A stretch of 64,000 nucleotides of DNA from Trichomonas vaginalis G3 (GCF_026262505.1 NC_067207.1:19002082-19066081); one strand, 5' to 3'; positions 52,803-63,729 are shown, counted from the stretch's first letter. Made by a program: numbers and translations. Notes: generated by a model not told the origin, from the letters alone.

Positions 52803-53790
52803 AATGTTTTGTATTTTTTTATTTATTCAAAATATCATTGTTTAATTGCTTATCGCCAATCACTTTCAACATATTTGTATAATATGATTTGTTTTCTAAT
52901 ACTTTTACAATCAAGTTCATATAAATTTTGTATAAAGAAACACTCTATACATCAATATGCATCCACCGTTTGTCGGTATGTTAATGAGCAGTTCAGATAC
53001 ATCTGTGGCCGATTATCCAATAAAATTTTGAATGTGATATGTCAAATTTACCAACTGGGATATGTGTAGTTCACATTCTCAAGCTTTCAAAAAGCTCTTA
53101 TGATAATTAAGTTCTATATTTTCTGACAAATCTAAGAGAAATGATTCTTACTGAAGATATATTACAAGTCATGGATTATTGACTCAAACGCTATCCGAAT
53201 ATTAAAGAAAGATGCCTTGATCTAAGTATATATAGTTCATCGTGGTAATTTAAACTATATGTAGGCAGAAAACTTTCAAGGATTAATTTCCCTTGCACAC
53301 AATATCATTAGAAGCACTAATAGAAGCCGTAAAACTTATTTTCATAGCTTCCAACGGACAAACAACTTATAATATTCATTAATGCAGCATCAAACTCAAA
53401 ATAAAGTAAAACTATAATAAAACTATTTCGCTAAATGAATAATTGTTTGAACTTAAGAGAAAACAAATAACATTTGAGTAAAATCAAATGTTATTTGTCT
53501 TCACTTAGTAATTAATCAGAAAATTTCTCAAAGATGCTTAAAAAAACCTAAAAAACTTGATGAATTTGCGAAAACCGAAGATGCACGATGAGTCCAAGAT
53601 GAGATATTACATCAAATGAGCAGTCATACTTCTAATAGTAAGAATAGCAGGAAAGCCAATCATACCTTGGAAATAAAGACTGTTCATTGTCTCATCTGGA
53701 CCAATCTCCGGAAATTACTTTCCATCAAGGATTGGGGTCACTAAGTGACCAAGATAAGATCATGAACACTTTTATTTACCTAGCAATTAC
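52803..53790. other. Intergenic; one strong hairpin
   Basis: No gene seen. A perfect 15-bp inverted repeat (ACAAATAACATTTGA, 6-base loop, then its complement) lies at 53463-53498. GGTCACTAAGTGACC (about 53735-53749) lies just past the eS31 gene end. Confidence 0.6.
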
Positions 53791-54195
53791 TTAGTTAGAC
53801 TTGATTTGCTTGCCTTCCTTGTCAACTGTGTAGTGGCAGTTACCGCAGTACTGACGGCCATCCTTGTGCTTAGCAAGGAAGCAGCCCTTGCAGTGTGGGC
53901 ACTCCTTACGCTGAGCTTCAACGGAGCCATCCTTTCCGATCTTGAAGAGCTTAAGGATTTTCAGCTTCTCTTTCTTGCGCTGGTGTGGGACGCGCTTCTT
54001 GGAGACGAAGTTCTTTTTCTTCCTCTTCTTCTTCTTGCCACCATCATCAACTTCGAATTCATCGAGGACGGCGTTTTCGAAAACGGCACCGGCAAGCTCA
54101 AGGTCTGTGAAAGCCTTGAGTTCCTCAAGTGTAAGGCCCTCTGGGACCTCAAGTGTGAGGAATTTACCACTGAGGCTGCGAACAAAGACCTGCAT
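53791..54195 (-). CDS. RPS27A: Ribosomal protein eS31 (S27a) with degenerate ubiquitin-like leader
   Basis: 134 residues. The first 50 or so (MQVFVRSLSGKFLTLEVPEG) resemble the start of ubiquitin but are shortened and end DDGGKKKKRKKK, without a full ubiquitin fold or the RLRGG processing site. The rest is eS31 of the small ribosomal subunit: a basic stretch (NFVSKKRVPHQRKKEKLKIL) and a zinc ribbon (ECPHCKGCFLAKHKDG then YCGNCHYTV). In most eukaryotes this protein is made as a ubiquitin fusion; a decayed leader is known in some protists. Strong codon bias fits a ribosomal gene. The initiator at 54221-54234 supports this start. Confidence 0.93.
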   Translation of the reverse strand: MQVFVRSLSGKFLTLEVPEGLTLEELKAFTDLELAGAVFENAVLDEFEVDDGGKKKKRKKKNFVSKKRVPHQRKKEKLKILKLFKIGKDGSVEAQRKECPHCKGCFLAKHKDGRQYCGNCHYTVDKEGKQIKSN

Positions 54196-54220
54196 TGATA
54201 AATATTGGCTGTCAAAACCG

Positions 54221-54234
54221 CATCAGAAAAGTGA
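54221..54234 (-). promoter_or_regulatory. Initiator (Inr) of the eS31 gene
   Basis: On the minus strand it reads TCACTTTTCTGATG, a near match to TCAYTWYTCATTA. The A at 54232 would give a leader of about 37 bases. Confidence 0.5.
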
Positions 54235-55273
54235 CTGGGCCAAGATGTATTCAAAATATCATACATCAATTAGAATATATATTATTACAAAGCAACTAAT
54301 GTAATAACTATTTCATTGAACATTTCCTCTATTCTTCCAAATATTATCTTATTCATTCTTTGAGTATGCTTTATTATAAGATAACAACAATCCTATAGAT
54401 TAGAAATTCCTATTTAAATCGATTTATCCAACTAACACTGCGTATTTTTTAGTATATAACACATCATATCTAAAGACTCTAAAGAATTGCCAATACCAAG
54501 ATTGAAATCACTATTGGCAAACATAATAAACAGATGTTGGGATTGATGCACATGAGTGAGCAATCTGATTTAAATATTTTGATATATAAAGAAAAATTAT
54601 CATAAGAAAAAGGGCTGCCCATCAAGGATTTGTGCAATATTCTTGAAAAGATCATGTGTCACATGCACAGGAGCATTCTTAATCTTTTTAATGCACTCTG
54701 ACATAGTCAACTTCTCTTGTTACCGATAACACTGACAGATCTACCCCTTTATAACTGCCACAACTATCACTCATGGCAATATTGAGAACGATATAGAATG
54801 ATTTATTGAAAAGCCAAGAAACTGGGTAGTATTACTAAACAATTTCATAAAATAATAGCATGTCACTAGAAACATAGAATTATGGTGCATCAGCTATAAT
54901 ATAGCTGAAAATAATTTTAAATTTTTATACAATAAGGATATATAAAGATATAATCTAATGATGAGGATTTCTAACTACTTTAAACAAATATTACCCGATA
55001 ATGGCTAGCTTGGAAGAGATTTACACCTTATTGAAGAGATAATTGATGTAAACAAAGTTTTTGAGAAAAACAGATAGCCAGAACAGAAAGTTCTTGTTAA
55101 AATATACAAGCTCATATATGAATCGTTCATTTTCGATGTAGACGAACAATACAATTGCTAATAACGTCAATAAATTTTGATCGTATAAAGAAAATTCAGT
55201 CATTAACAGCGTCAATATTCAATAGCTATCGTTAATAGCCTCAAGTAAACTATTGTAGAAAATTTTGCGCAGT
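54235..55273. other. Intergenic; one possible short frame
   Basis: A minus-strand frame at 54600-54704 encodes 34 residues (MSECIKKIKNAPVHVTHDLF...). It has the codon style of a host gene and may be a gene fragment, but nothing supports it further. The rest shows no gene. Confidence 0.35.
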
Positions 55274-55286
55274 TCACTTCACTTTT
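55274..55286 (+). promoter_or_regulatory. Initiator (Inr) of the beta-barrel candidate gene
   Basis: TCACTTCACTTTT lies 5 bases before the ATG at 55292 and matches the trichomonad initiator closely, giving a leader of about 16 bases. Confidence 0.55.
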
Positions 55287-55291
55287 GAAGG

Positions 55292-56260
55292 ATGGAGCCG
55301 ATCAAGTACGAGAAACTTGGTAAGAAGTTCACAGAAATTGAATTCAAGCCAGGTGTTGCTGTCACACTCAAGCAGAAGAAAGCTGAGTGCGTTCTTTCTG
55401 TCGATGAAAAGATTGAAAACCCAGCTCTCTCAGCTGAGTTCAAAGTCAAGAAGGCTGGCAAGGCCATCGTTGGATTTGCAGAGGGCAAGCCACAGATCTC
55501 AATTATTCCAAAATTAGACAAGATCAAAACAGAGTTAACAATCAACCCACTTGAAAACACATTTGTTTTCTCCACAAAGAAGAAGATAAAGAAGATGAAG
55601 ACAAAGGCCATCTTCGGATTCGATTCTGCTAAGCTTGCTCCTTCATTACTCCTTATGCCAAAGTTCAAGGTCAACAAGATGAAGGTCCACGCCGACATTT
55701 TGTTAAAGAAGCCAGAGGAAGATCTTCCACCAGTTCTCTTCGATGCACAGGCCAAGATCAAGAAAGTTAACTTCGTTGCTTGCTTCGACGAAGAATCCAA
55801 GGAATACCAAGCTGGTGTCTTTGCCAAGATAGCAAAGAAGCTCCATGCCGGTGCTCTCTTCCACTTCCAGCCAACACAAGAGAACCTTCTCGCATCAATC
55901 GATCTCTACTCCAAGCTGAAGTACAAGGGACACAAGGCAGGCCTCATTGTTTCATCTCTCCAGACAGGCAAGTTCAACGCTCAAGGAAAGCTCGGAAAGA
56001 AGGTCAAATACGGTCTCAACGTTAACTACGACAAGGATATCAACGGATCCTTCGGCATCAAGGCTGACCTTAAGAAGATGGACCTCAACCTCGTCTTGAA
56101 GGCCACAAAGGAGGCAGAAAAGGAGATCACTCCAGGACTTCTCGGAGAAGCTAAGTTCAAGATCAAGAAACTCGGAAAAGCTAAGGTTGGCCTTTCAATC
56201 CCGAACCTCAGTGATGCAAAGGAAATCAACTACTTCGTCAATCTTAAGATCAAGGACTAA
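55292..56260 (+). CDS. Candidate hydrogenosomal outer-membrane beta-barrel protein
   Basis: 322 residues, very lysine-rich, with alternating polar and hydrophobic residues in many short strands (KAIVGFAEGKPQISIIPK, KMKTKAIFGFDSAKLAPSLL, HAGALFHFQPTQENLLASID, KAKVGLSIPNL). This is the pattern of a mitochondrial-type beta-barrel (VDAC/Tom40 class). No N-terminal signal is seen, as expected for outer-membrane barrels. Size and composition recall the trichomonad hydrogenosomal proteins Hmp35/Hmp36, but I cannot confirm identity. Codon use is strongly biased to C- and G-ending codons (CTC, AAG, TTC), unlike most neighbours except eS31, so high expression is likely. A soluble repeat protein of amphipathic strands is the alternative. 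Confidence 0.45.
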   Translation: MEPIKYEKLGKKFTEIEFKPGVAVTLKQKKAECVLSVDEKIENPALSAEFKVKKAGKAIVGFAEGKPQISIIPKLDKIKTELTINPLENTFVFSTKKKIKKMKTKAIFGFDSAKLAPSLLLMPKFKVNKMKVHADILLKKPEEDLPPVLFDAQAKIKKVNFVACFDEESKEYQAGVFAKIAKKLHAGALFHFQPTQENLLASIDLYSKLKYKGHKAGLIVSSLQTGKFNAQGKLGKKVKYGLNVNYDKDINGSFGIKADLKKMDLNLVLKATKEAEKEITPGLLGEAKFKIKKLGKAKVGLSIPNLSDAKEINYFVNLKIKD

Positions 56261-56971
56261 ATCTGCTTCTTTTCTCTAACATGATAAGATTCTCTAAACA
56301 TTACAATATCATGACTCGTTTTAATTACATTTTTTTAATTTTAAGAATTATTTGAAACAAGAGATAGTTATTGGCATAGTTAAAGGAAAAGGATAAGTTA
56401 AACTCATTTCCATGGTTAAATTATTCATGATTTAAGATTCCCTCCACAGAAAATTGTGAGAATCTCACGTGAATAATGAAATGGATAATGACAACCAAGA
56501 ATTTTGCATTATTTGATAGTAATAAACAGTAGAATACGTGTAATTTATTGGATTCAATCATTTCACTCTTAGCATAAAAAACAAAGGACTTATTTCATGA
56601 TTTGTTTAATATCATTATATAGGAACATTCAATCAATGCATATGACTTTTTTAATCATTGTGAAGAACTTTTGATGGGTTAATAGATCAAACAACAATCA
56701 ATTATCTCTCATTATTATGTAAAGTTCATGAAATTGATCGATACTCAGATAAATGAAATAAATAACAAATTTAGCAAAAGAATTGCGTAACCAGATTCAA
56801 CAATGATTTCAAAGATAAAAATTTTATTTTTTATAACTATTGACTCTACATCATATTATGAATTAAAATCAATGAAGAAAAATTTGAGTCGTGGTTTAAT
56901 TTGTGAACGTATTGAAACAACGTTTTTTTGCTTGTGAATCTTTTATAATTTGGAAAGTGTAGGGCGTAGAA
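56261..56971. other. Intergenic, no gene seen
   Basis: About 700 bp of AT-rich DNA; nothing recognised. Confidence 0.5.
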
Positions 56972-57979
56972 ATGATAGCTTATATCAAATGGTACAGAAT
57001 AAAGTTTATGGAAGAACTTTTACAGCAAGATTGGGATACTTTTTTCCAAGAATCAGATGAAAAATCATATTATCACAAAAAAAGTGTGAATCTAAGTGCC
57101 CAAGATTGCAATTATTACATTGTTCGATGCAGATTTGAAGAACAAATCACACAAGGTGCTATTAATTTCACAAATAATCTAAATTTGACAAAAGTTCTTA
57201 TTGAAAATACTGATTTTTACAATTGTTCTAATTCGATCGGGCAAGGAGGAAGCCTTTACTTCGGTAAAGAAGGACAATGCGCCCAAAATCGAATATGCAG
57301 TGTAAATTCAAATTCCAATTTAGGAGCCATGTATTGTTATTCTTTTGTTAGTAATATTGCAAATTATCAGAATAAACTACTTGATTCAGCAATATCTCAT
57401 AGCGGTAATTTGATTAACGATCAATTTGGAATTAATGGATTTTATCATGGTAATGTTGAGATTAATTATGACAATATATCTTATTCAGTGTCTAAACTTT
57501 ATGGATTTTACAGTGTGACAACAGTTAGATACCCATCAAAAGCATCATTTTCTATAATTACCAATAATTCCGATACAATATCCAATTCAATTGTGAGTTA
57601 TTTTTATCAAGTGCCCTATTTTTTAGCTGAATATTGCAACCATTTAAGTAACAATTTATGCGTTCAAATGGGTGCCAGAGACTCAACAATTAATATTACT
57701 AAATGTAATTTTATCAGAAATACAGCCAAAACTGAATATTTTTATTTTGCTCCTTATGAAGGAAGATTTTATGTTGATGGTAGCTACATTGCTGACACCG
57801 TTCCAAACTCATATTATGTGATTATTACGAATAGGAACGAAATTCCTTTTGATAATAACATTGCATATTATTATTGCAAGAGTAGTATTGAAACAACAAT
57901 CCCTATTCCTATCCAAAATATGGCTACATTTTCTTTTCTTAGAAAAAGAGTTTCATTGAAATCATATATTTCATTATAA
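56972..57979 (+). CDS. Beta-helix-like surface-protein family member, short
   Basis: 335 residues, rich in Asn, Ser, Tyr and Ile, with short strands ending in Asn (INFTNNLNLTKVLIENTDFY, NVEINYDNISYSV, STINITKCNFIRN) as in right-handed beta-helix proteins of the trichomonad Pmp-like surface families. A stretch near the start (DWDTFFQESDEKSYYHKKSV...) parallels the convergent gene at 58040-59532. Several Cys residues suggest an extracellular protein, but no signal peptide or membrane anchor is present. Full members are usually much longer and anchored, so this may be a truncated relative. Function unknown; surface attachment is a guess from the family. Confidence 0.55.
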   Translation: MIAYIKWYRIKFMEELLQQDWDTFFQESDEKSYYHKKSVNLSAQDCNYYIVRCRFEEQITQGAINFTNNLNLTKVLIENTDFYNCSNSIGQGGSLYFGKEGQCAQNRICSVNSNSNLGAMYCYSFVSNIANYQNKLLDSAISHSGNLINDQFGINGFYHGNVEINYDNISYSVSKLYGFYSVTTVRYPSKASFSIITNNSDTISNSIVSYFYQVPYFLAEYCNHLSNNLCVQMGARDSTINITKCNFIRNTAKTEYFYFAPYEGRFYVDGSYIADTVPNSYYVIITNRNEIPFDNNIAYYYCKSSIETTIPIPIQNMATFSFLRKRVSLKSYISL

Positions 57980-58039
57980 AGCTCATTAAAATATTTTCAG
58001 TGTTTGTATATATATTAAAGTATATGTTTTATTTTAATT

Positions 58040-59532
58040 TCATCTACGTCTTGATGAATAAAATGGTAAACAGTTTCTATCAGGTTTACTAATTTGTTTT
58101 CTGCTGATACCATTTTTGATTAATTGTGAAATAATTTTGTTTTTGCTGTTTGTGATAGTGAGGTAAATATTTGATGTTTGTGGATCAAAATTTGTTGGAA
58201 TATCTGATGAAAGTAAGAAATCGTTTGTATATGTGTGGATAGAATGAGATTGAGTTTTATTGTCGAATGAAAGATGAATCATGCAATCTGTGACGTTTCC
58301 ATTAACATTTCCAACAATTGTGACTTTGTTTCGTGTGTAATATGAATCTTCGACTGAAATGATAACTTCTGGCCTTCGTAAAACGAAACAGAAACACTAT
58401 CTGATGTTATTTTCATCGAAATATCTGATATTCGAACTTTAAGTGCATGTTGTCCATAAATATCATTCAAATTATGTTCGAAATGGATATATTTGTCTTC
58501 TGAAATTGTTTGAATTTGCTGGATGTGTTTTGATTCTCTATTATTATAATCATCATCAATCCATGATTCAATTAATATGTTTTCATTTGTGATTGTTGTT
58601 GAATGTAAAACAAATATTTTTGCTAAAATGTTTTCATCTTTTTCAATGAATGGATAATTTTCATTCTCGATCGAAATATTTTTCAACAATAACATATTGA
58701 AAACGAACGGATCTCCTTTACACAATTCATTTCCTGAATATTCGTTAACAATCACCTGTGAATCAATATCCTCATCATATATTCCAGAATCCTCATCTAC
58801 ATTTGTTAATGGAACATAATTAGTATTTATTTGACATTCTTGAATTTGTAAATCACTGTAATATAAATATAGGATACAATTAGAAAAAATTTCATTAATT
58901 ATTGATTGATAAATTAATCCTCCTTCATCATGAAGGTATAAAATGATGCCCCGATTTTCCTCTTGTACATATAAATTAGTAATATTGATGAAAGTTGATA
59001 ACGAAACATTTGAACGACCAGTGGGATACCAGATGGAATATGCAGCCCAAGAATCGTCACATTTTAAATTAGAAATATTTACTTTGTTTATTCGAATTTT
59101 ACCATTCTGTAGCATTATACCGGCTGCTCCAAATCCAAAGTTTGCTATCGACGAATCCATTACATAGTTCAATGTTTGACTGTCATCAAAACCATAACTA
59201 GCCGAGTGACAACCATTTGTTGACAATGATTTCAAATTTTTGGCACAGGTTCGTTGATGTATGAAGGAACCTCTTGAAAAATAAATAGAATACTCTTTTG
59301 ATATGTTTGCTATATTTGAATCGAAAATTGAATCAGAAATAAGAAGTTTTGGATTATATTCTGATATAATTTCAATAACTGGTGCAGAAAGATCCTGAAA
59401 TAAAACATTGAAAATATAGTAGCTACTATCTTCATTATTAATAGTTTGATTTGAGTAAATTTCAGTATAATTTTTAGAAGATCCGAAAAACGACTCCCAA
59501 ACATCATTGGGATAGTTTTTATTTAGTAACAT
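58040..59532 (-). pseudogene. Beta-helix-like paralog, frameshifted
   Basis: Paralog of the gene at 56972 with the same opening pattern (NDVWESFFGSSKNYTEIYSN ... DSSYYIFNVLFQD) and an Asn-rich strand pattern throughout. The first ATG is 59532; the frame runs further upstream only through non-ATG codons. The main frame ends at 58279, but from about 58375 the real coding signal moves to the next frame (PEVIISVEDSYYTRNKVTIV...GNVTDCMIHLSFDNKTQ) and ends at 58040. A small indel near 58375 explains this. The end lacks the membrane helix expected of the family. The two paralogs converge with only about 60 bp between them. Confidence 0.65.
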
Positions 59533-59577
59533 TGATTCTTTTCTTTGAGGATTAAAATAAATCAATAATTTTTCCAA

Positions 59578-59969
59578 TTGCAGATTTGGTTTGATTTTTT
59601 TTTAAAGAAAGAGATATACTCTATATGTATCTTGATAAAAAAGGCTATTTGATTTATTTTGGATGCCCAATCTATTGATTATCCTCGAAAAAATTGCAAA
59701 AATAATAAACAATAAATTTTAATGTCAGAAAATGCTAAATAAATTCCATTTTAGAAATTATTTCAAAACAAATCAAATCGTTAGAAATAAAGACACAAAT
59801 ATATATAAATTTTAAATATAATTTTTTAAAGGTCATACTTGCAAAAGAATGACATATGCCCCAATTCTATAGAAATCTGAATTAAAGCCAAATGGGCGTA
59901 AGTTCAAACCATAAAATTATCGTTCCTGCTTTGATTAAATTTAGGATAGTATTTTTCTTATAATTCATA
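59578..59969. other. Intergenic, no gene seen
   Basis: AT-rich DNA upstream of the beta-helix paralog and downstream of a coiled-coil gene; nothing recognised. Confidence 0.5.
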
Positions 59970-60845
59970 TCACTTATTCTTTAATTCGACAACATTTTCA
60001 TCCTTCTTCTTTTCTACTGGTTCATTATTTTGCATATCTTTCAATAAATTTTGTAAGTTTCCAATAAAATCATTTAACTTCTTAGATTCATCATCTTTTT
60101 CCCGTTTTATATTATCAATCTTATTTTCTAATTCATTTATCTTATTATTATCATTTAAATCGATACGACGTGTTGGACATTCAGCTTGAATGTTATTTGT
60201 TTCAATTAATTTCCTTAAATCATCAATTTGTTTTTGTAAATCTTTATCTTTATAATCTAATATCTTGAAATCTTCTTCTTCGTGTTGTTTGCATTCATCA
60301 ATTTTTGAATCTAAATCATTGCATTTGTTTTCAACTAAATCTCTTAATTCTTTAAGTTTATCTTCAACATCTTTATTAACAAATTCTGTCAAGTTATTAT
60401 TTGTATTTTGAACATTTTGGAATTTATTTTCAATAGTTGTTAAATTATCTATCTTGAGCTTATTGACAATTGTTTCGAGATAAGAAAATCTTTCATTGAT
60501 TATTACGGTATCATCAGCCACTTGTTGGTGAAAAATAAATGACTCTTCTTGTAATGTTTCGATTTTGTCGTTAACTTCATCTAAATCTGGCATTTTATCT
60601 TCAATTTTGATGTTAATTTTAGAATCTAAATCGTCAATTGATAAGTCGATCATTGATTTAATTTTCATAATTTCATTATTGACAATGCTCGTTAATTTTG
60701 TTAGCGAAACATCGATTTCATGAACTTGGTCTTGCAATCTTGATAATTCATCATCTTTTATGTTGTGCATAACAATCTTTTGAAGGGTATTATATTTCTT
60801 CTCTAATTGACCTAAACGAGTTGAAATATCTTCACTATATGACAT
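59970..60845 (-). CDS. Coiled-coil protein, 291 aa
   Basis: Starts MSYSEDISTRLGQLEKKYNT; the reading frame has one extra non-ATG codon upstream, so 60845 is chosen. Nearly the whole protein is heptad-patterned coiled coil (LSRLQDQVHEIDVSLTKLTS, LKELRDLVENKCNDLDSKID, INELENKIDNIKREKDDESK), with a lysine-rich end. No domain identifies a function; cytoskeletal or scaffold roles are typical but unproven. Same strand as the larger coiled-coil gene upstream at 61304. Confidence 0.75.
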   Translation of the reverse strand: MSYSEDISTRLGQLEKKYNTLQKIVMHNIKDDELSRLQDQVHEIDVSLTKLTSIVNNEIMKIKSMIDLSIDDLDSKINIKIEDKMPDLDEVNDKIETLQEESFIFHQQVADDTVIINERFSYLETIVNKLKIDNLTTIENKFQNVQNTNNNLTEFVNKDVEDKLKELRDLVENKCNDLDSKIDECKQHEEEDFKILDYKDKDLQKQIDDLRKLIETNNIQAECPTRRIDLNDNNKINELENKIDNIKREKDDESKKLNDFIGNLQNLLKDMQNNEPVEKKKDENVVELKNK

Positions 60846-61303
60846 CACTTTATTTGATTAAATAACAAACGGTTTTTTTATTGACGTGACATCAATAAAA
60901 TTTAAATTACGACTTTTGAAAAATAGCAAAAAGATCTCATGCACAGGCATATTTTCGAAATCCAATATATTATGCATCGGAAAGGTGTCATTTCTTTTTC
61001 GCTAGGCATTTGGGAAAAATTTTGTAAAAGAATAAGCCACCAATATTATTGTTAGTCATATTTTATATCATATTCACATCTAAACATTTACTATTTTATA
61101 AAACGAATGCACATTAATTTCTAAATTTACTCCACTTAGCAGAAATTTGACGTAAACACAGATTAATTTATATGTGAGTAAATCAATTCTATATAAGTTT
61201 ATGCAGGAGAGTTCTATTTGAAGGAATTATTAAAGTTAATATAGATTAAAATAATGATTATTTATTTAAAAAACAAACAAACAGATAAAAATATAAAACA
61301 AAA
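60846..61303. other. Intergenic, no gene seen
   Basis: About 460 bp between two coiled-coil genes on the same strand; no motif stands out. Confidence 0.5.
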
Positions 61304-63412
61304 TTATACTTTGTCTTCAATCTTTGGAAGTTTTGTTGCATTCTTTGAAGTGGATTTCTTTGTTGCATTGATTGCTGACTTAGGACGAACAGGACCACTT
61401 CCGTAGTTCAATATAACTGTATCTCCAGCTCTGACAGGAGCACATGATTGTGGTTCTCCCATCAACCGTGCAATTTCTGAATCTGTGATCATTCCGACAA
61501 CTCCGCCTTTTTCTCGACCACAAAGAAGACATTTGTAACCTCTAGTTGCCGCAGCTGTTGTGTTATCTCCTTCTGTAGCTGCTTGAACTGCATTCAAGTA
61601 CTTAACAAACTCATCTTTGTGGATACATGATGAATTATCTTTCTCGATATTCTCAACTCTAGTTCCTAACTTAGAAACGGCGTTTTTAACAATCTGCAAA
61701 ACTTTGTCAACTGTTTCTCGGCTGCAACAATGGTCAATCCTTTTATTAATTGCCTGGATAGCATCACTATTGATGCCATCAAATGATGACTGACTGCCAT
61801 TCAAGTTCTCCAAATTCCTTTCGCTTCTTCTCGTCTTAGAAAGTTGGTGCTCAATTTCTTCAACTCTGACAACTAAATCTTGGAGTTTCTCCGACAGTTC
61901 CCTTGCACCACCTTCAACAATAATTGGCTTCAAGTTGCCTCTACTTTGTGTAGGATCCATTGATTGGTCAATGATTCCGGCTGAAGACATAGTTCTCGAT
62001 AATCTTCGCCTTCTTCTTGTTCCATCGTTTGTTGTAAACGATTCTTCGCTTGTTGAACGGTCGTAATTCCTGTTGGAGCTTTCTTTTTCATTGTCCATGG
62101 AGAAAGACTGGCGCTGCACTTTGTCAAGACCTAAAAGGCCTGGAACAAAAGGAGTTTTGTCGTCATCAATGATTTGCGAGGGTTCAACATCGTCTGGAAG
62201 TAGCATTGATAGGGAGCGATTGTTCTCTAGACGCTCGGAAACATCGTTGTCGGGCTTTGGACTGATTTCGGACTCCTCATTTTCGGGATTTGTGTTAATT
62301 ACAGCGGCTGGTCGATGAGGAGAGGCTGTATTGGAGCCAGGAGTTGGTGTTGTGACTGAGGCTGATGACATTGAGGATCTGGAGGAAACAATTGGAGTTG
62401 TAATCGTATTAATATGCAAAACTGCGTCTGTTTGGCTTCCTGTGGACTGATTTGAAGTCTCTATGTGGTTTTTTGAGTAAGATCGCTCGATAGCTGAGAT
62501 TCTTCCGGCAGAATTGTTCATTGCAATTTCAATTTTTGCAAAAATATCGTTTAGAGTATCGGCAAGGCCTTCTTGCATCGAGGTAAAGTCTTGTTGTAAT
62601 TTTGCGCAATCTGTATTTCGTACGTTTTCTATTTCTTTCTGTAATTCCGCGATTCTATCTTCAAATCCTTGCATTTGTGACTTTAGAGCTTCATTATCGA
62701 TAGCTGGTGTTAATGTTTCGGCTGACCTGGAGCTAATTACTATTTCTTGTACTTCATCTGTTGTAGTTTGTAAAGAATCCATTTGAGATTTCATATTCAG
62801 AACATTATCGCTATTTTCTGATATTGTTTGTTGAGCAGCATCCATATTAGTTTCCAAAACCCCTAATCTTTCAAGAATTGTCTGCAATTTTGATTCATCA
62901 AAGGAACCATCAGTGGAAACAGTGGACATTTTCTCGAATTTATCACTTAATTGATCTAGTTTATATGCTAGCTCGTTGTGCATGTCGATTGTACTAAAGC
63001 TATCTGTAAATTTTTTTCTCATTTTTGTAATTCCATTGATAAGACCTGTGTCGATTTGCTGTTGAGCAGCCGTAATGAGTTCTACTTGCTTTTTATCGAT
63101 GTTTGTTTGTGTTAATTCATATAAGTTATTGAATTTGTCGGTCATTTGATTTAAAGTTCTTTGATTTGTAGCCTGAATGAAATTAACATTGCGTTCGACT
63201 TCACCAATTCGTCCATTGCAGCTAACTAATTGTGCTTTCATGTCAACGATGGCATCATTAAACTCTTTTATTTCTTTTGCTCTCTGGCTATCATTTCTTA
63301 GATGTTCAATTCGTTTGTTGAGCTCAGAAAGGATTTCTCTGACATTACTGTAGTCGAACGAGATGTTCAAAAGCCCGTGTGTGATGACTTGATCAATGTC
63401 GTTCTCCTCCAT
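61304..63412 (-). CDS. Coiled-coil protein with C-terminal Cys motif, possibly DUF4795-like
   Basis: 702 residues. The N-terminal half is coiled coil (SNVREILSELNKRIEHLRND, IGEVERNVNFIQATNQRTLN). A Ser/Thr/Pro-rich linker occupies about 330-500 with basic RRRRRLSR. A second coiled coil follows (LSEKLQDLVVRVEEIEHQLS), then HCCSRETVDKVLQIVKNA and IHKDEFVKYLNAVQ. Near the end is RGYKCLLCGREKGG, a CxxC motif. This order (helical hinge, CxxC, proline/glycine tail) resembles the DUF4795 region of QRICH2-type axonemal proteins, so a flagellar role is possible. The match is by eye only. Confidence 0.6.
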   Translation of the reverse strand: MEENDIDQVITHGLLNISFDYSNVREILSELNKRIEHLRNDSQRAKEIKEFNDAIVDMKAQLVSCNGRIGEVERNVNFIQATNQRTLNQMTDKFNNLYELTQTNIDKKQVELITAAQQQIDTGLINGITKMRKKFTDSFSTIDMHNELAYKLDQLSDKFEKMSTVSTDGSFDESKLQTILERLGVLETNMDAAQQTISENSDNVLNMKSQMDSLQTTTDEVQEIVISSRSAETLTPAIDNEALKSQMQGFEDRIAELQKEIENVRNTDCAKLQQDFTSMQEGLADTLNDIFAKIEIAMNNSAGRISAIERSYSKNHIETSNQSTGSQTDAVLHINTITTPIVSSRSSMSSASVTTPTPGSNTASPHRPAAVINTNPENEESEISPKPDNDVSERLENNRSLSMLLPDDVEPSQIIDDDKTPFVPGLLGLDKVQRQSFSMDNEKESSNRNYDRSTSEESFTTNDGTRRRRRLSRTMSSAGIIDQSMDPTQSRGNLKPIIVEGGARELSEKLQDLVVRVEEIEHQLSKTRRSERNLENLNGSQSSFDGINSDAIQAINKRIDHCCSRETVDKVLQIVKNAVSKLGTRVENIEKDNSSCIHKDEFVKYLNAVQAATEGDNTTAAATRGYKCLLCGREKGGVVGMITDSEIARLMGEPQSCAPVRAGDTVILNYGSGPVRPKSAINATKKSTSKNATKLPKIEDKV

Positions 63413-63729
63413 CTAAAAAAACGTACGAATTTTATTATGATTTCATATTAAATTATAGTGATAATACAAAATAATATCTAATACTATTTTACATATCAAC
63501 TTTCAACAAACAAAATTTCAAAATATTATGAGGTTATTGATGAATTTCTTACAGCCTTTGACTCTCTTATTACTATTGTATCATTTGATATCTATAAGTA
63601 TTATCAAAATTCATAAATTTAATTACGAAATCTTTGTGGTCCTTGTATTCCACATGTATAATATAGCCTTTTTCTCCTAACAAATAATGAAGATGATTAT
63701 TAGTCCGATACGAATTTTAGAATTATATA
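63413..63729. other. Intergenic between divergent genes
   Basis: About 320 bp of AT-rich DNA that should hold promoters of both the coiled-coil and the ankyrin gene; no clear initiator seen. Confidence 0.45.

Noticed and set aside
61930-62786. Plus- and minus-strand frames of 65-90 residues inside the 702-residue coiled-coil gene
   Set aside because: Shadows of the coding frame without independent support.
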